Of a stretch of 64,000 nt of DNA, positions 16,638 to 25,360 are shown piece after piece. The DNA is from UBA1930 sp943371535. Its GTDB lineage: Bacteria; Bacteroidota; Bacteroidia; Chitinophagales; Chitinophagaceae. The notes beneath the pieces were generated by a model, which was not told the origin of the DNA, did not search any database, and saw only the letters and a program-made list of their open reading frames with translations. A program made the position numbers and the translations under genes. Position 1 is the first letter of the stretch; each line of letters begins with the position of its first letter. The stretch is from assembly GCA_943371535.1 (NCBI GenBank), contig CALRVE020000002.1:123543-187542 (forward strand), written 5' to 3'.

Positions 16638-19600
16638 ATGCGTTTGCTAAAATTAAAATTGAAAAATTGTATTATTTCCTTTTTCTGTTTCGGCATTTTA
16701 TTTTGTATGAATTCATCAAAGGCACAACTACCAACACCTGTTATATTTAAACCACTTGCTCCACCTATTAATAATGTGTATCATTTTAAATCAGTGGGTT
16801 TAGTAGTACTGAGCAATCAGCATGAACTTCAATTTTGGGATGAAACTACTAAAGCATATTATGGTAATTATGCTGTATTACCTAAGAGTGCATTTAATTG
16901 TACAATAAGAATTGTAGAACATATTGAGGCCTACAATACAATTGCAATTGTTTGGGAAGAATATACCAATATTGGCAAGGATACTATTTATAAAGATTTT
17001 CTAACCGTCATCAATTTAACCACCTTACAGCTTGCACAAGCTATTGAACCAAATGGTATGCTAGCTTTAATACAATACAAATTCAATAAAAAAATAATTC
17101 TACCTAAACTTCAAGAAGCTGAAAACATTTATCAATATAGTTATAATGCAATTGCCAATTGCTTTTATACATGCAGCAGAACAGGAGAAATTTTAGTGTA
17201 TAAAAAAGGAGAATTTGATAAGAAAATTACTTCTACCATTAAGCTTCCACAACTGTTTATTGCCGATACTTCAAACAGCTATTTAATTATAGCAAGTAAA
17301 AAAACAGCACAAGTAAAAAGAATTCATATTCAAACAGAAAAAGTAAGCACCATCAGTAATTTGAAGCCTATTAAAACTTGCATGGCTACCAATTTTAATT
17401 ATAAAGATGAAGTTTTTAGTACACAATTTTTTGAAGAAGGCAATAGCTTGTTTTTAATTGATTCGGCTAATAGATTACAATATTATTCTGTTAATAATCA
17501 CACTATTGAAGACTTTAATGTTTTACCTAAATCTTCTGTAGGCAACGTAGTTAGCTTTCAATTTAATTTAAAAGATTCTTCTTTGTTTAGCATTCTCGAA
17601 GTACCTAATAACAGATGTGAAAGAAGTTTAGTGAGTTTGAATTTAAAAACTGGTTTGTCTAACACCTATAATGGTGGTAGCCATTTACAAATTACCAATT
17701 CATTTTATGGTAGTAATACAAACTCATTACGATTTATGGTTTCTGGAACATCTGAACAAGAAGTTGATTTATCTACTTTAACAGAAAAGACCAATCAATT
17801 TTTATTCAACTCTAACGATAAAAATTTACAATTTACTGCACAATGGGAAAATGGCTATGTATCGGTTTTTAAAGAAGAGAATAACACTTATAAACTAAAG
17901 GTTTTTGAGTTTAACAATAACAAAAGCAATCAAATTTATATTCAACAAGTACAATTAACTAATAACGAAAATATTGTTGGTATTGAAGCAAAAAAGAAAT
18001 GGTATATCACTACTAAAAATAATGATGCCAATAATATCTATAATGTAGATTTTAGCATTTACGATAGTTTACATAAGTGCATTTTTAAATTACCAACACA
18101 TGCACCTTTACAGTTGATGAATAATTCATCTTTTGCACAAAAAATATTTTCGTACGATGGTAAATATTTTATAATTAAAGAGTATTTAAGTAGCCATCAA
18201 GATATGGATTCTTGTAGACTAAGAGTTTTTTCTACCAAAGATTTTTCTATTAAAAAAGATCTATTGTTTATAGAATATAATTATGGAAATATTTTTAAAC
18301 GATTTACTGTTGCACTATCTGATAGTACCGAACAATTGTATATCAATCAAGTTAAAAAAGTAGGAAATCATTATTTAAATTATGTAATGCAATATGATTT
18401 AAAAAGTAATGTAGTAAATGCAACTAAAGAATTTCAATTACAAATAGATCCATCGCAACCTAATTTACCTTTTTATGTACATAAAATAAAAATTTCTAAG
18501 GGTGAAGAAATGGTTTTATGGACAGGTTCAGTAAACATAAAAAGTAATACACCTGGTAATGGTATTTACTATCAAGGTATAAGAGGAAGAATGTTGAATG
18601 CTAGTAATGATCAATGGGGTATTAATATGAACTTGTATCCTGAAATTGAAAATGTTTTACTCTTCAACCAATTTGTGGCAGTGCAGCTTGAAGATCATAT
18701 GCAATTTTATAAATGGCAGAATAATATGTCTGAATATTTTCTAACATTAATTCCAGTGTATAACGAGAAAACTGTTGAAGCAAGTGCATTATTTGTTTCG
18801 TACGAAAAGAATTTCCAAAACTTCAATTACTATGAAAAAACAGGTAATGAAGATTGTATTAGTTTTAAATTTGGTAACCATAGTTACAGAAGAAGTTTAT
18901 TTGATTTAACTTTTAATAGACCCGATTTAATTTTAGAACAAATACCCGAACACGATAAAGAATTTAAAGAGTTATTACGTAAAGCAGTGCTCAAACGTAG
19001 TGAACGTATTACCAATAAACTACAAGATTTCAAGCCCGAACTTTTACCAACAGTTACTATAAAAAATACAGGTTATATTGGTAATAAATTCAAGCTTGCC
19101 TTGTCTATAAAAAGTAAACTACCTATTCAACAAATTAAAGTAACTATTAATGGAACTGTAGTAAAAAAATCTACCTCATTAAACATGGAGTTTGGCGAAA
19201 TAGAATACAATTTATTTGAAATTTTAGCACTTGGCGAAAATGCAATTGAAGTAGTTGTAGTGAATAAAAATGGACTAGAAAGTTTACCATTACGTATCAT
19301 TCAAAACCATAATAAACCTCAAGAAAAGCCAGGTTTACATGTACTAGTAGTTTCTGTTAGTGAATATGCAAATAGGAGTGCTAACTTACCTTTTGCAGTT
19401 AAAGATGGTAGAGACATGAGCCAACTTTTTAAAAACCAATTGAGCGATACTTTGTTTGCTTATATACAGGTAGATACATTGTTTAATAAAGCTGCTAATA
19501 ACTATGCTGTGCAGCAATGGTTATTACAAAAAAAACAAACCGACCCTAACGATTATGTGGTAGTTTTTTATAGTGGACATGGTTTATTAAACAGCAATAA

Positions 19601-20150
19601 AGAACTACAATTAGCCACATCATTCACCCAATTTGAAGAATCAAAAAACACCATTGATTTTAGTAAATTACTGAGTGCTTTAGATGAAATACCAGCACGA
19701 CAAAAATTGTTGTTGATAGATGCTTGTCATAGTGGCGATTTAGATAAATCAGGCATTGAAGCAACGAATAAAACTACAAAAGAGCAAACACAAACCGATT
19801 CAACCTCAACAAAAAGTGTTTCATTAAAGTTTAAGAAGAAACAAGACAATCCCTTTGAAGCCATGCAAAAATTATTTTCATTTTCAGAAAAAGGAAATGG
19901 CACAATTGTATTCTCTGCATCAGGGGGCATGCAAGTGGCGTATGAAGGTGCAACCTATCAAAATGGATATTTTACGTACGCCTTAAAAGAAGCTTTGTTA
20001 TACAACAAAGCCGATGAAAATAATTATGGGGCATTATGGTTAAATCAGTTGATAAAATACACTACCAAAAGAGTTACAGAAATATCCAATGGCAAACAAA
20101 CACCCAATTTAAGAATAAGTCATCCAGATATTAATTGGAGAATTAAGTAA
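16638..20150 (+). CDS. large secreted caspase-family (peptidase C14) protein
   Basis: 1170 residues. A signal-like hydrophobic segment lies near residues 13-28 and ends in SSKAQ. Residues about 40-800 form a long repetitive beta region that looks like a WD40-like propeller, followed by a short Ig-like segment (about 810-890, QQIKVTINGTVV). The C-terminal caspase domain begins at LHVLVVSVSEYANRSANLPFAVKDG (about 900). The catalytic pair is intact: His981 in YSGHG and Cys1030 in DACHSGD. A low-complexity linker rich in Thr, Lys and Gln follows the cysteine. The family cleaves after basic or acidic residues; substrates here are unknown. Its last 8 bases overlap the end of the convergent COQ4-like gene. 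Confidence 0.9.
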   Translation: MRLLKLKLKNCIISFFCFGILFCMNSSKAQLPTPVIFKPLAPPINNVYHFKSVGLVVLSNQHELQFWDETTKAYYGNYAVLPKSAFNCTIRIVEHIEAYNTIAIVWEEYTNIGKDTIYKDFLTVINLTTLQLAQAIEPNGMLALIQYKFNKKIILPKLQEAENIYQYSYNAIANCFYTCSRTGEILVYKKGEFDKKITSTIKLPQLFIADTSNSYLIIASKKTAQVKRIHIQTEKVSTISNLKPIKTCMATNFNYKDEVFSTQFFEEGNSLFLIDSANRLQYYSVNNHTIEDFNVLPKSSVGNVVSFQFNLKDSSLFSILEVPNNRCERSLVSLNLKTGLSNTYNGGSHLQITNSFYGSNTNSLRFMVSGTSEQEVDLSTLTEKTNQFLFNSNDKNLQFTAQWENGYVSVFKEENNTYKLKVFEFNNNKSNQIYIQQVQLTNNENIVGIEAKKKWYITTKNNDANNIYNVDFSIYDSLHKCIFKLPTHAPLQLMNNSSFAQKIFSYDGKYFIIKEYLSSHQDMDSCRLRVFSTKDFSIKKDLLFIEYNYGNIFKRFTVALSDSTEQLYINQVKKVGNHYLNYVMQYDLKSNVVNATKEFQLQIDPSQPNLPFYVHKIKISKGEEMVLWTGSVNIKSNTPGNGIYYQGIRGRMLNASNDQWGINMNLYPEIENVLLFNQFVAVQLEDHMQFYKWQNNMSEYFLTLIPVYNEKTVEASALFVSYEKNFQNFNYYEKTGNEDCISFKFGNHSYRRSLFDLTFNRPDLILEQIPEHDKEFKELLRKAVLKRSERITNKLQDFKPELLPTVTIKNTGYIGNKFKLALSIKSKLPIQQIKVTINGTVVKKSTSLNMEFGEIEYNLFEILALGENAIEVVVVNKNGLESLPLRIIQNHNKPQEKPGLHVLVVSVSEYANRSANLPFAVKDGRDMSQLFKNQLSDTLFAYIQVDTLFNKAANNYAVQQWLLQKKQTDPNDYVVVFYSGHGLLNSNKELQLATSFTQFEESKNTIDFSKLLSALDEIPARQKLLLIDACHSGDLDKSGIEATNKTTKEQTQTDSTSTKSVSLKFKKKQDNPFEAMQKLFSFSEKGNGTIVFSASGGMQVAYEGATYQNGYFTYALKEALLYNKADENNYGALWLNQLIKYTTKRVTEISNGKQTPNLRISHPDINWRIK

Positions 20151-20631
20151 TACTATTAGAAAATAATTGATGTTGAATTTTCTTTGTAGGTACTTCAAGT
20201 AACGAAAACCAATTCCACGTATGTATAGAATTACACTTTCTTCCCATACTAAATGATAACCGCATTTTTTGCCAATATTCAGGTGCAGTAAATAAACCAA
20301 AGCCAACAGTAGCAATTACAGGAATTGAAATACGGCCATTACCTAACATAAAAGATTGCAAGCAAAATTCTCCTTCTTCTGTAGTATCAAATCCTAACAC
20401 AATATGCTTTAAATCGTGCCTTGCATAGTGTGAAAGTAATTGCAAGTTTTTAGTTTGTATGAATGTAACTAAATCGTTACCTAGAGTTCCTTTTGGCAAA
20501 GTTTGTAATTGCTCAATGGTATAAGGAAATGGCTTTGCTTTTCTAAAGTATTGAAGTGCAGGTAAAGCCATTTGATGTGTTAAAAACACCAATAATTTAC
20601 AACGAAGTGCTACGATTAATTTCCAATTCAT
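20143..20631 (-). CDS. COQ4-like protein
   Basis: 162 residues from an ATG. The central segment RHDLKHIVLGFDTTEEGE fits the COQ4 metal-binding signature H-D-x-x-H-x(11)-E exactly, and is followed by a family-like CLQSFMLGNG helix. COQ4 is known from mitochondrial and some bacterial ubiquinone synthesis, where it binds zinc or lipid; Bacteroidota normally make menaquinone, so the role here is open. It is the last gene of a five-gene minus-strand operon with a winged-helix regulator and CreD, and its start overlaps the preceding membrane-protein gene by 35 bases. Its stop overlaps the end of the caspase-family gene by 8 bases. Confidence 0.75.
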   Translation of the reverse strand: MNWKLIVALRCKLLVFLTHQMALPALQYFRKAKPFPYTIEQLQTLPKGTLGNDLVTFIQTKNLQLLSHYARHDLKHIVLGFDTTEEGEFCLQSFMLGNGRISIPVIATVGFGLFTAPEYWQKMRLSFSMGRKCNSIHTWNWFSLLEVPTKKIQHQLFSNSIT

Positions 20632-21016
20632 TTGATTGATTTTTAAATTGAAGTAGTATTGTTTTTTTTGAAAACATTAAGCTGATACATCCTGATATGA
20701 ATGCTGCTAATGGAAATAACAAACACTCGGCATTTTGCCAAATATTATACCTCAATCCAAATAGTTGAATACATTCAAATGCAATCCATACACCTAATAA
20801 CACAAATAGAAATAAAGAATAAAATTTTATTGAGTGTTCAATAGTTGATTCTTTAATTAAATAAAATCCAAAAACAAATATCAATCCTGCAACCCAGCAA
20901 ACACTCAATGCAAATATTGCTGAAAAATAATATAATATTGATGCAAACAATGCTGGCAATGTAAGCAACAAGTAGATAAATAACGATCTGATAAATACTA
21001 TAAAGGGAGTCTTCAT
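20597..21016 (-). CDS. small integral membrane protein
   Basis: 139 residues from an ATG with four predicted membrane segments (about 9-30, 32-53, 66-88, 95-114) and a polar C-terminal tail of about 25 residues. I do not recognise the family. It starts 11 bp after the creD stop and its 3' end overlaps the COQ4-like gene by 35 bases in another frame, so translational coupling is likely. The position suggests a role with the CreD-like protein in the inner membrane, but no motif supports a specific function. Confidence 0.75.
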   Translation of the reverse strand: MKTPFIVFIRSLFIYLLLTLPALFASILYYFSAIFALSVCWVAGLIFVFGFYLIKESTIEHSIKFYSLFLFVLLGVWIAFECIQLFGLRYNIWQNAECLLFPLAAFISGCISLMFSKKTILLQFKNQSNELEINRSTSL

Positions 21017-21027
21017 AATGATAATTT

Positions 21028-21693
21028 TTAGATAGTTTTACTAGCCGATAAATGATACCAATCAATATTTCTTGTAACATACATTACTGTTGCTAAAACA
21101 ATAAACAATCCAATGCTACCAATAATTAGTGCAGTATTTTCTAAACTAATGAGTACTAAAATAAATCCATATAATGCAGTTAAAACACCACCTAATGCAG
21201 CCGAAGCATTCCAATTTTTAAAATGACTTTTAACATATAAAGTAATTAAAGCTATGGTTGCTAAAGCAGAAATGATGTAGGCATAATCAAATAAAATATA
21301 CTCCCCTAACGATAATACTAGCAAATAAAAAATAGCCAATGCAAATCCTACTAAAGTATATTGTATAGGATGCACTTGTCTTTTATGAAATAGCTCTATT
21401 AAAAAGAAAACAGCAAAAGTTAATCCTATTACAAGTATGGCATATTTAGTAGTTCTCATAGATTTTTCGTAATTGATAGATGTGATACTTACTTCAATCT
21501 CTCCTATAGCTTTTAGGGCTTTTAAATTTTGATGATACGTAGTTTGTCGTTCAATAATAAGGTTAGAAATAAAAGTGGTAGGAATGAGCATCATTAAAGT
21601 AATTACTGTTACAATGATCAACTTTACCAAAATAGTATTAGATGATGTGTTTTTGTTGGGTACTGCAAATGCAGCAGTTTGATTTGTTTCCAT
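21028..21693 (-). CDS. creD: CreD-like inner membrane protein lacking most of the periplasmic domain
   Basis: 221 residues. The N-terminal part has one membrane segment followed by MLIPTTFISNLIIERQTTY, the normal CreD start. From about residue 75 it continues as the CreD C-terminal membrane domain: MRTTKYAILVIGLTFAVFFLIE, HPIQYTLVGFALAIFYLLVLSLGEY and a final MYVTRNIDWYHL. Typical CreD proteins have about 450 residues, with more than 200 residues of periplasmic domain between these two parts; here only about 25 residues connect them. The reading frame is intact, so this looks like an in-frame deletion or a short variant, not a broken gene. CreD is an envelope-stress protein of unknown activity. 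A winged-helix regulator lies directly upstream. Confidence 0.85.
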   Translation of the reverse strand: METNQTAAFAVPNKNTSSNTILVKLIIVTVITLMMLIPTTFISNLIIERQTTYHQNLKALKAIGEIEVSITSINYEKSMRTTKYAILVIGLTFAVFFLIELFHKRQVHPIQYTLVGFALAIFYLLVLSLGEYILFDYAYIISALATIALITLYVKSHFKNWNASAALGGVLTALYGFILVLISLENTALIIGSIGLFIVLATVMYVTRNIDWYHLSASKTI

Positions 21694-21761
21694 TTTGTGT
21701 GTTGTTTAATTTTATAAATATTAAAAGTACTTTGATTTTCAAAGTGTATGAATAAAAAAAA

Positions 21762-22061
21762 TTATTTCGTTAATCGAATCATTGCTTCTAATGCTTCTAA
21801 ATGTAGTTTAAATGCCTTTTCACCAGCTTTTGTAGCAGCATAAGTAGTATTGGTTTTTCGTCCAATAAAACCTTTATGCACTTTAATAAATCCATTTTCT
21901 TCCAATGCTTTAATATGGCTAGCTAAGTTTCCATCGGTTACTTGTATCAGTTCTTTCAACTCATTAAAATTTACTTCGTCGTTTACCATTAAGGCACTCA
22001 TAATGCCTAAACGTACACGACTATCAAATGATTTATTTAAATTTTCTATCGGATTCTTCAT
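21762..22061 (-). CDS. winged-helix transcriptional regulator (ArsR/MarR-like)
   Basis: 99 residues forming a compact winged helix: VRLGIMSALMVNDEVNFNELKELIQVTDGNLASHIKALEENGFIKVHKGFIGRKTNTTYAATKAGEKAF-type order of helix-turn-helix, wing and C-terminal helix. Such short regulators are often encoded directly upstream of creD in Bacteroidota. It contains no metal-binding cysteines and no ligand domain, so its signal is unknown. It starts 18 bp after the upstream membrane-protein gene and 68 bp before creD, and probably regulates this operon. Confidence 0.88.
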   Translation of the reverse strand: MKNPIENLNKSFDSRVRLGIMSALMVNDEVNFNELKELIQVTDGNLASHIKALEENGFIKVHKGFIGRKTNTTYAATKAGEKAFKLHLEALEAMIRLTK

Positions 22062-22079
22062 AACCTCACTGCTCTAAAA

Positions 22080-22736
22080 TTAATTATTTCTTTCGTACTT
22101 ATTCCACATAACAATACCATAAACAATGTGTAAAACACCAAAACCTGCTGCCCAAAAATAAAGTCCTTTGCCAATAAACCATAAGTTGATTACACCTAAA
22201 ATCAACTGAGCATAGCCTAAGTATCTTATTTCTACTAAAGTAAATTTACTTGCATTCACCAGTGCCAATCCATAAAAAATTAAACAGCCAGGTGCAATTA
22301 AACCATAGTTGCCAGCTTCTATCAATTTTAAAATAAATAAGCCGCCCACTAACATTGGTATCATTACATTAATCAATAATCGTTGTGCAGTTTTACCCCA
22401 AATTGGAGTATTGGTTTTCTTGCTTCGCAAATAAGTAAATAAAAATGATGAAGTAAAAGCTACAACAAATGTGATTGAGGCAATGAAAAATAATTGATTT
22501 TCGAAGATGTTCGATCCAGAAGTAGTGTAATTATCCATTGACTCGTAAGTTGCTCTCAATGTTTTTCCTGATGCAGATTGTTCATTGATAGCTTCGCTAG
22601 CAAACCATGCTCCAATTAATGCAGTTGTGCCAGCAGCTATTCCACTGAAGCCACTTAAACTAATGAAACGACTACTACGTTCCATCATTTGTTTAATGTC
22701 TTGTAAGGTATCTAAGTGAGGATTTGTTGAACTCAT
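22080..22736 (-). CDS. integral membrane protein, first gene of the creD operon
   Basis: 218 residues from the ATG at 22736; a TTG seven codons upstream is less likely. An N-terminal amphipathic stretch (LQDIKQMMERSSRFISLSG) is followed by about six membrane segments, one pair near 27-47 and 77-97 and the rest in the C-terminal 110 residues. It resembles uncharacterised Bacteroidota membrane proteins found beside a winged-helix regulator. It heads the minus-strand operon; the region upstream is the 155-bp tandem repeat, so its promoter must lie in the roughly 55 bp between 22737 and 22790 or inside the repeat. No function can be assigned. Confidence 0.78.
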   Translation of the reverse strand: MSSTNPHLDTLQDIKQMMERSSRFISLSGFSGIAAGTTALIGAWFASEAINEQSASGKTLRATYESMDNYTTSGSNIFENQLFFIASITFVVAFTSSFLFTYLRSKKTNTPIWGKTAQRLLINVMIPMLVGGLFILKLIEAGNYGLIAPGCLIFYGLALVNASKFTLVEIRYLGYAQLILGVINLWFIGKGLYFWAAGFGVLHIVYGIVMWNKYERNN

Positions 22737-22790
22737 AAAAAGCACTTTGAATTGCAAAGTAAAAGGATTGAATTTGAATGGCCAAATTTT

Positions 22791-23155
22791 TTATTTGCAT
22801 CGCAAATTGATGGGAACGCTGATAACACGGATTGAACGGATTTGCACTGATTTTACACCTAATGATCTTCGCCTCCTTGGAGGGAAAACTATTTACACAT
22901 CTTGATTATGATGTTAATTGGGGTGGGTTTACTCGAAAGCTGATTTATTTACTTCGTAAATGGATGGGAACGCATATGACACGGATTGAACGGGTGTTCA
23001 CTAATTTTTACAACGAATGTTCTTCCCCTCCTTGGAGGGGGAACTATTTACATATCTTGATTGTGATGTTAATTGGGGTGGGTTTACTCGAAAGCTGATT
23101 TATTTGCTTCGCAAATGGATGGGAACGCTGATGACACGGATTGAACAGATTTTTG
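22791..23155. repeat. tandem repeat, about 155-bp unit, 2.3 copies
   Basis: Units start at 22791, 22945 and 23100 with TTATTTRCWTCGYAAAT, each followed by GATGGGAACGC and ACACGGATTGAAC. The first two continue with CTCCTTGGAGGG, ACTATTTACA and GGGGTGGGTTTACTCG; the third is cut short. Spacing is 154 and 155 bases. The block fills the 445-bp gap between 22737 and 23181. An 88-codon open frame through it is repeat sequence, not a gene. Confidence 0.85.
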
Positions 23156-23181
23156 AGCTTCAGTGCTTCTGTAGCTAATCC

Positions 23182-24165
23182 TTAATATACTTTCCAACGT
23201 CTAATAGTTTGTAAATACACTCCTGGTACGTCAAACTCAATTAAACCAACATTCTTCGCAAAATAAGTATTGAACGTTTGTACAGTTTGAAAATTACCTA
23301 ATACCAAATACTGCAATTCGTTTTTAACATGTATTACACTGTCAAATATATTTCCATTGACTGTTCGTGTAGTGTTTACAGCCATTAAAGTATAACTTGT
23401 TCTAACCTGAGTAGGTATACTATTAAATATAGTATTAGCTACATTACTATTCCATTGTGTAAGTATGGGTGTATTTTCTTTTAAAAACAACAATGACAAA
23501 CTAGTTGAATTTCCATCTAAATTATCCCAACGGAAATAATCATTGCCTTGCTTACGATAATAGCCTGTGTCTTTAAATGTTGTACCTCTGGTAGAATACA
23601 ATATTCTATGGCTATTGCCAGAAATGATACTGTCTTTTGCAGCTGCACTTACATGTAATGTATCTGTAAATCCTGCTACATCATATGCCCAATTGCTACC
23701 AACAGTTGTAGGAAAATAATCTCTTATAATTGGCAAAACGGGTGGTGGAGTTGTTTGTTTTACCGTAAACAAACAAATAGAATTATTGTACGATAAAACA
23801 AAATTGGTATTCAATGGTAAAATGGGTTTTCCAAATCCTCTAATTTTTAAAGTTTGTGTTCCTGCAACCGCATAACCACTATCTAAAAACCAAAAACCAT
23901 TGGCAGTATCTGATAATATTTTATACTGACCCGATGTTGTAACATTTACTCTTACTACTAAATAATTACTATCGGTTAACGTAGTATCGGCTTTGTATAT
24001 TCCGTTAACAATAATACGTTGGCAATTGCCTAAACTATCTCTGAGTGTTCCAACAGATTTACCAAATGCATTTGCTCCTTTTTCGTAACTAGTTTCTTTA
24101 ATACAAGAACTAATCAATATAACAATTGCTGCTAAAAAAATATTTTTACAACTTACAAACTTCAT
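23182..24165 (-). CDS. exported lipoprotein of unknown function
   Basis: 327 residues. The N-terminus is a lipoprotein signal with a lipobox at ISSC (Cys21). A first beta-rich domain (about 35-135) resembles a small Ig-like or carbohydrate-binding sandwich; a proline linker (QTTPPPVLP) then leads to a second domain (about 150-327) starting YFPTTVGSNWAYDV. That start resembles Bacteroidota lipoproteins that end in long beta structure. I do not recognise a named family. The protein should be anchored to the outer or inner membrane. It is downstream of the D-lactate dehydrogenase-like gene by 40 bp but looks functionally unrelated. Confidence 0.75.
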   Translation of the reverse strand: MKFVSCKNIFLAAIVILISSCIKETSYEKGANAFGKSVGTLRDSLGNCQRIIVNGIYKADTTLTDSNYLVVRVNVTTSGQYKILSDTANGFWFLDSGYAVAGTQTLKIRGFGKPILPLNTNFVLSYNNSICLFTVKQTTPPPVLPIIRDYFPTTVGSNWAYDVAGFTDTLHVSAAAKDSIISGNSHRILYSTRGTTFKDTGYYRKQGNDYFRWDNLDGNSTSLSLLFLKENTPILTQWNSNVANTIFNSIPTQVRTSYTLMAVNTTRTVNGNIFDSVIHVKNELQYLVLGNFQTVQTFNTYFAKNVGLIEFDVPGVYLQTIRRWKVY

Positions 24166-24205
24166 GCGTACAATTTTCTAAATAACTACGAATATCAGAT
24201 AAAAT

Positions 24206-25204
24206 TTACACTACTAACGCTGCCTTAATGGTTAAATTGCCTTTTGTATACAGTTCTTGTATATTATTTAACGTTGTACTTGCTATTTGTGTTAATGCTT
24301 CTGTGGTAAAAAAAGCCTGATGGGCAGTAATTAAAACATTGGGAAAACTCATCAATCGCTGTATGGTATCATCTTCAATAATTGTTGAAGATAAATCTTT
24401 GAAAAATAATTTGTCTTCTTGTTCATACACATCAATTCCTAAATAACCTATTTGATGCGATTTTAATGCAGCAATAGCATCTTTAGTTTGTATTAAACCT
24501 CCTCTACTTGTATTAATAAGCATTACACCTTTTTTCATTAAAGCAATAGTTTCTTTACTAATCAAATGTTTGGTTTGCTCATTTAATGGGCAATGCAAAG
24601 AAATAATATCAGCTGCTGCAAATACATCAATCAATGGTTTGTATTCAACACCCAATCCTTCCATTTCTTTATCTACAAACATATCAAAAGCCAATACTCT
24701 ACAACCAAAACCCAACATGATTTTGCAAAATGCTTTTCCAATATTTCCTGTGCCAATTACACCTACAGTTTTGCCAAAAACATCGAAACCCAATAATCCA
24801 TTTAAAGAAAAATTTTGTTCACGAACTCTATTGTAAGCCTTATTGGTTTTTCTATTTAAAGTAAGCATCATAGCAACAGCATGTTCAGCTACAGCTTGTG
24901 GACTATAAGCCGGCACTCTACAAACTTGAATTCCATGTTTTTTGGCTGCTTCAATATCTACATTATTAAACCCTGCACAACGCAATGCAATTGTTTTAAC
25001 CCCTTTAGTGGCTAAAACTTCAATTACAGATTCGTTTACTTTATCGTTTACAAAAACACAAACAGCATCGGTATGTGATATTGCATTTACAATATGTGGA
25101 CCTAAATGCGTTTCAAAATATTCCAATTCAAAACCCAATTGTTCATTTTGCTGATTAAAAAAAAATTTATCGTAAGGCTGAGTTGAAAAAAAAGTGATTT
25201 TCAT
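24206..25204 (-). CDS. D-lactate dehydrogenase / 2-hydroxyacid dehydrogenase
   Basis: 332 residues from an ATG. The D-isomer 2-hydroxyacid dehydrogenase fold is complete: catalytic Arg in LRCAGFNNVD, the NAD-binding GVIGTGNIGKAFCKI, the second signature LHCPLNEQTKHLI, NTSRGGLI, and the catalytic His in TAHQAFFT. The spacing and N-terminal sequence are those of the LdhA-type fermentative D-lactate dehydrogenase, which reduces pyruvate with NADH in the cytoplasm. It is divergent from the FecA-like receptor gene across a 156-bp region that carries an 11-bp direct repeat. Other 2-ketoacid substrates cannot be excluded. Confidence 0.92.
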   Translation of the reverse strand: MKITFFSTQPYDKFFFNQQNEQLGFELEYFETHLGPHIVNAISHTDAVCVFVNDKVNESVIEVLATKGVKTIALRCAGFNNVDIEAAKKHGIQVCRVPAYSPQAVAEHAVAMMLTLNRKTNKAYNRVREQNFSLNGLLGFDVFGKTVGVIGTGNIGKAFCKIMLGFGCRVLAFDMFVDKEMEGLGVEYKPLIDVFAAADIISLHCPLNEQTKHLISKETIALMKKGVMLINTSRGGLIQTKDAIAALKSHQIGYLGIDVYEQEDKLFFKDLSSTIIEDDTIQRLMSFPNVLITAHQAFFTTEALTQIASTTLNNIQELYTKGNLTIKAALVV

Positions 25205-25273
25205 ATATATAAAATAAAGTGATTAAAATATTTCTTCAAATTTACGAAATTGGCAACCATTCTAATAACATCA

Positions 25274-25306
25274 TTTCCCGATTGCGTAACTACTGTTTCC
25301 CGATTG
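25274..25306. promoter_or_regulatory. direct repeat in divergent promoter region (possible operator)
   Basis: TTTCCCGATTG occurs at 25274-25284 and again at 25296-25306, with identical sequence and a centre-to-centre distance of 22 bases, two helical turns. It lies between the D-lactate dehydrogenase-like gene and the FecA-like receptor gene. Confidence 0.4.
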
Positions 25307-25360
25307 TATAATCAATCTTAAAAATAGAACTACAAGTTTGCAAAAAACAAATAGATCTCA

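Noticed and set aside
22832..23098. Open frame of 88 codons on the plus strand between the creD operon and the lipoprotein gene
   Set aside because: It runs through the 155-bp tandem repeat and its sequence is the repeat itself read in one frame; no protein-like pattern.
22791..23155. Possible CRISPR array
   Set aside because: The repeat unit is about 155 bp with no unique spacers of constant length and no cas genes nearby; it is an ordinary tandem repeat.
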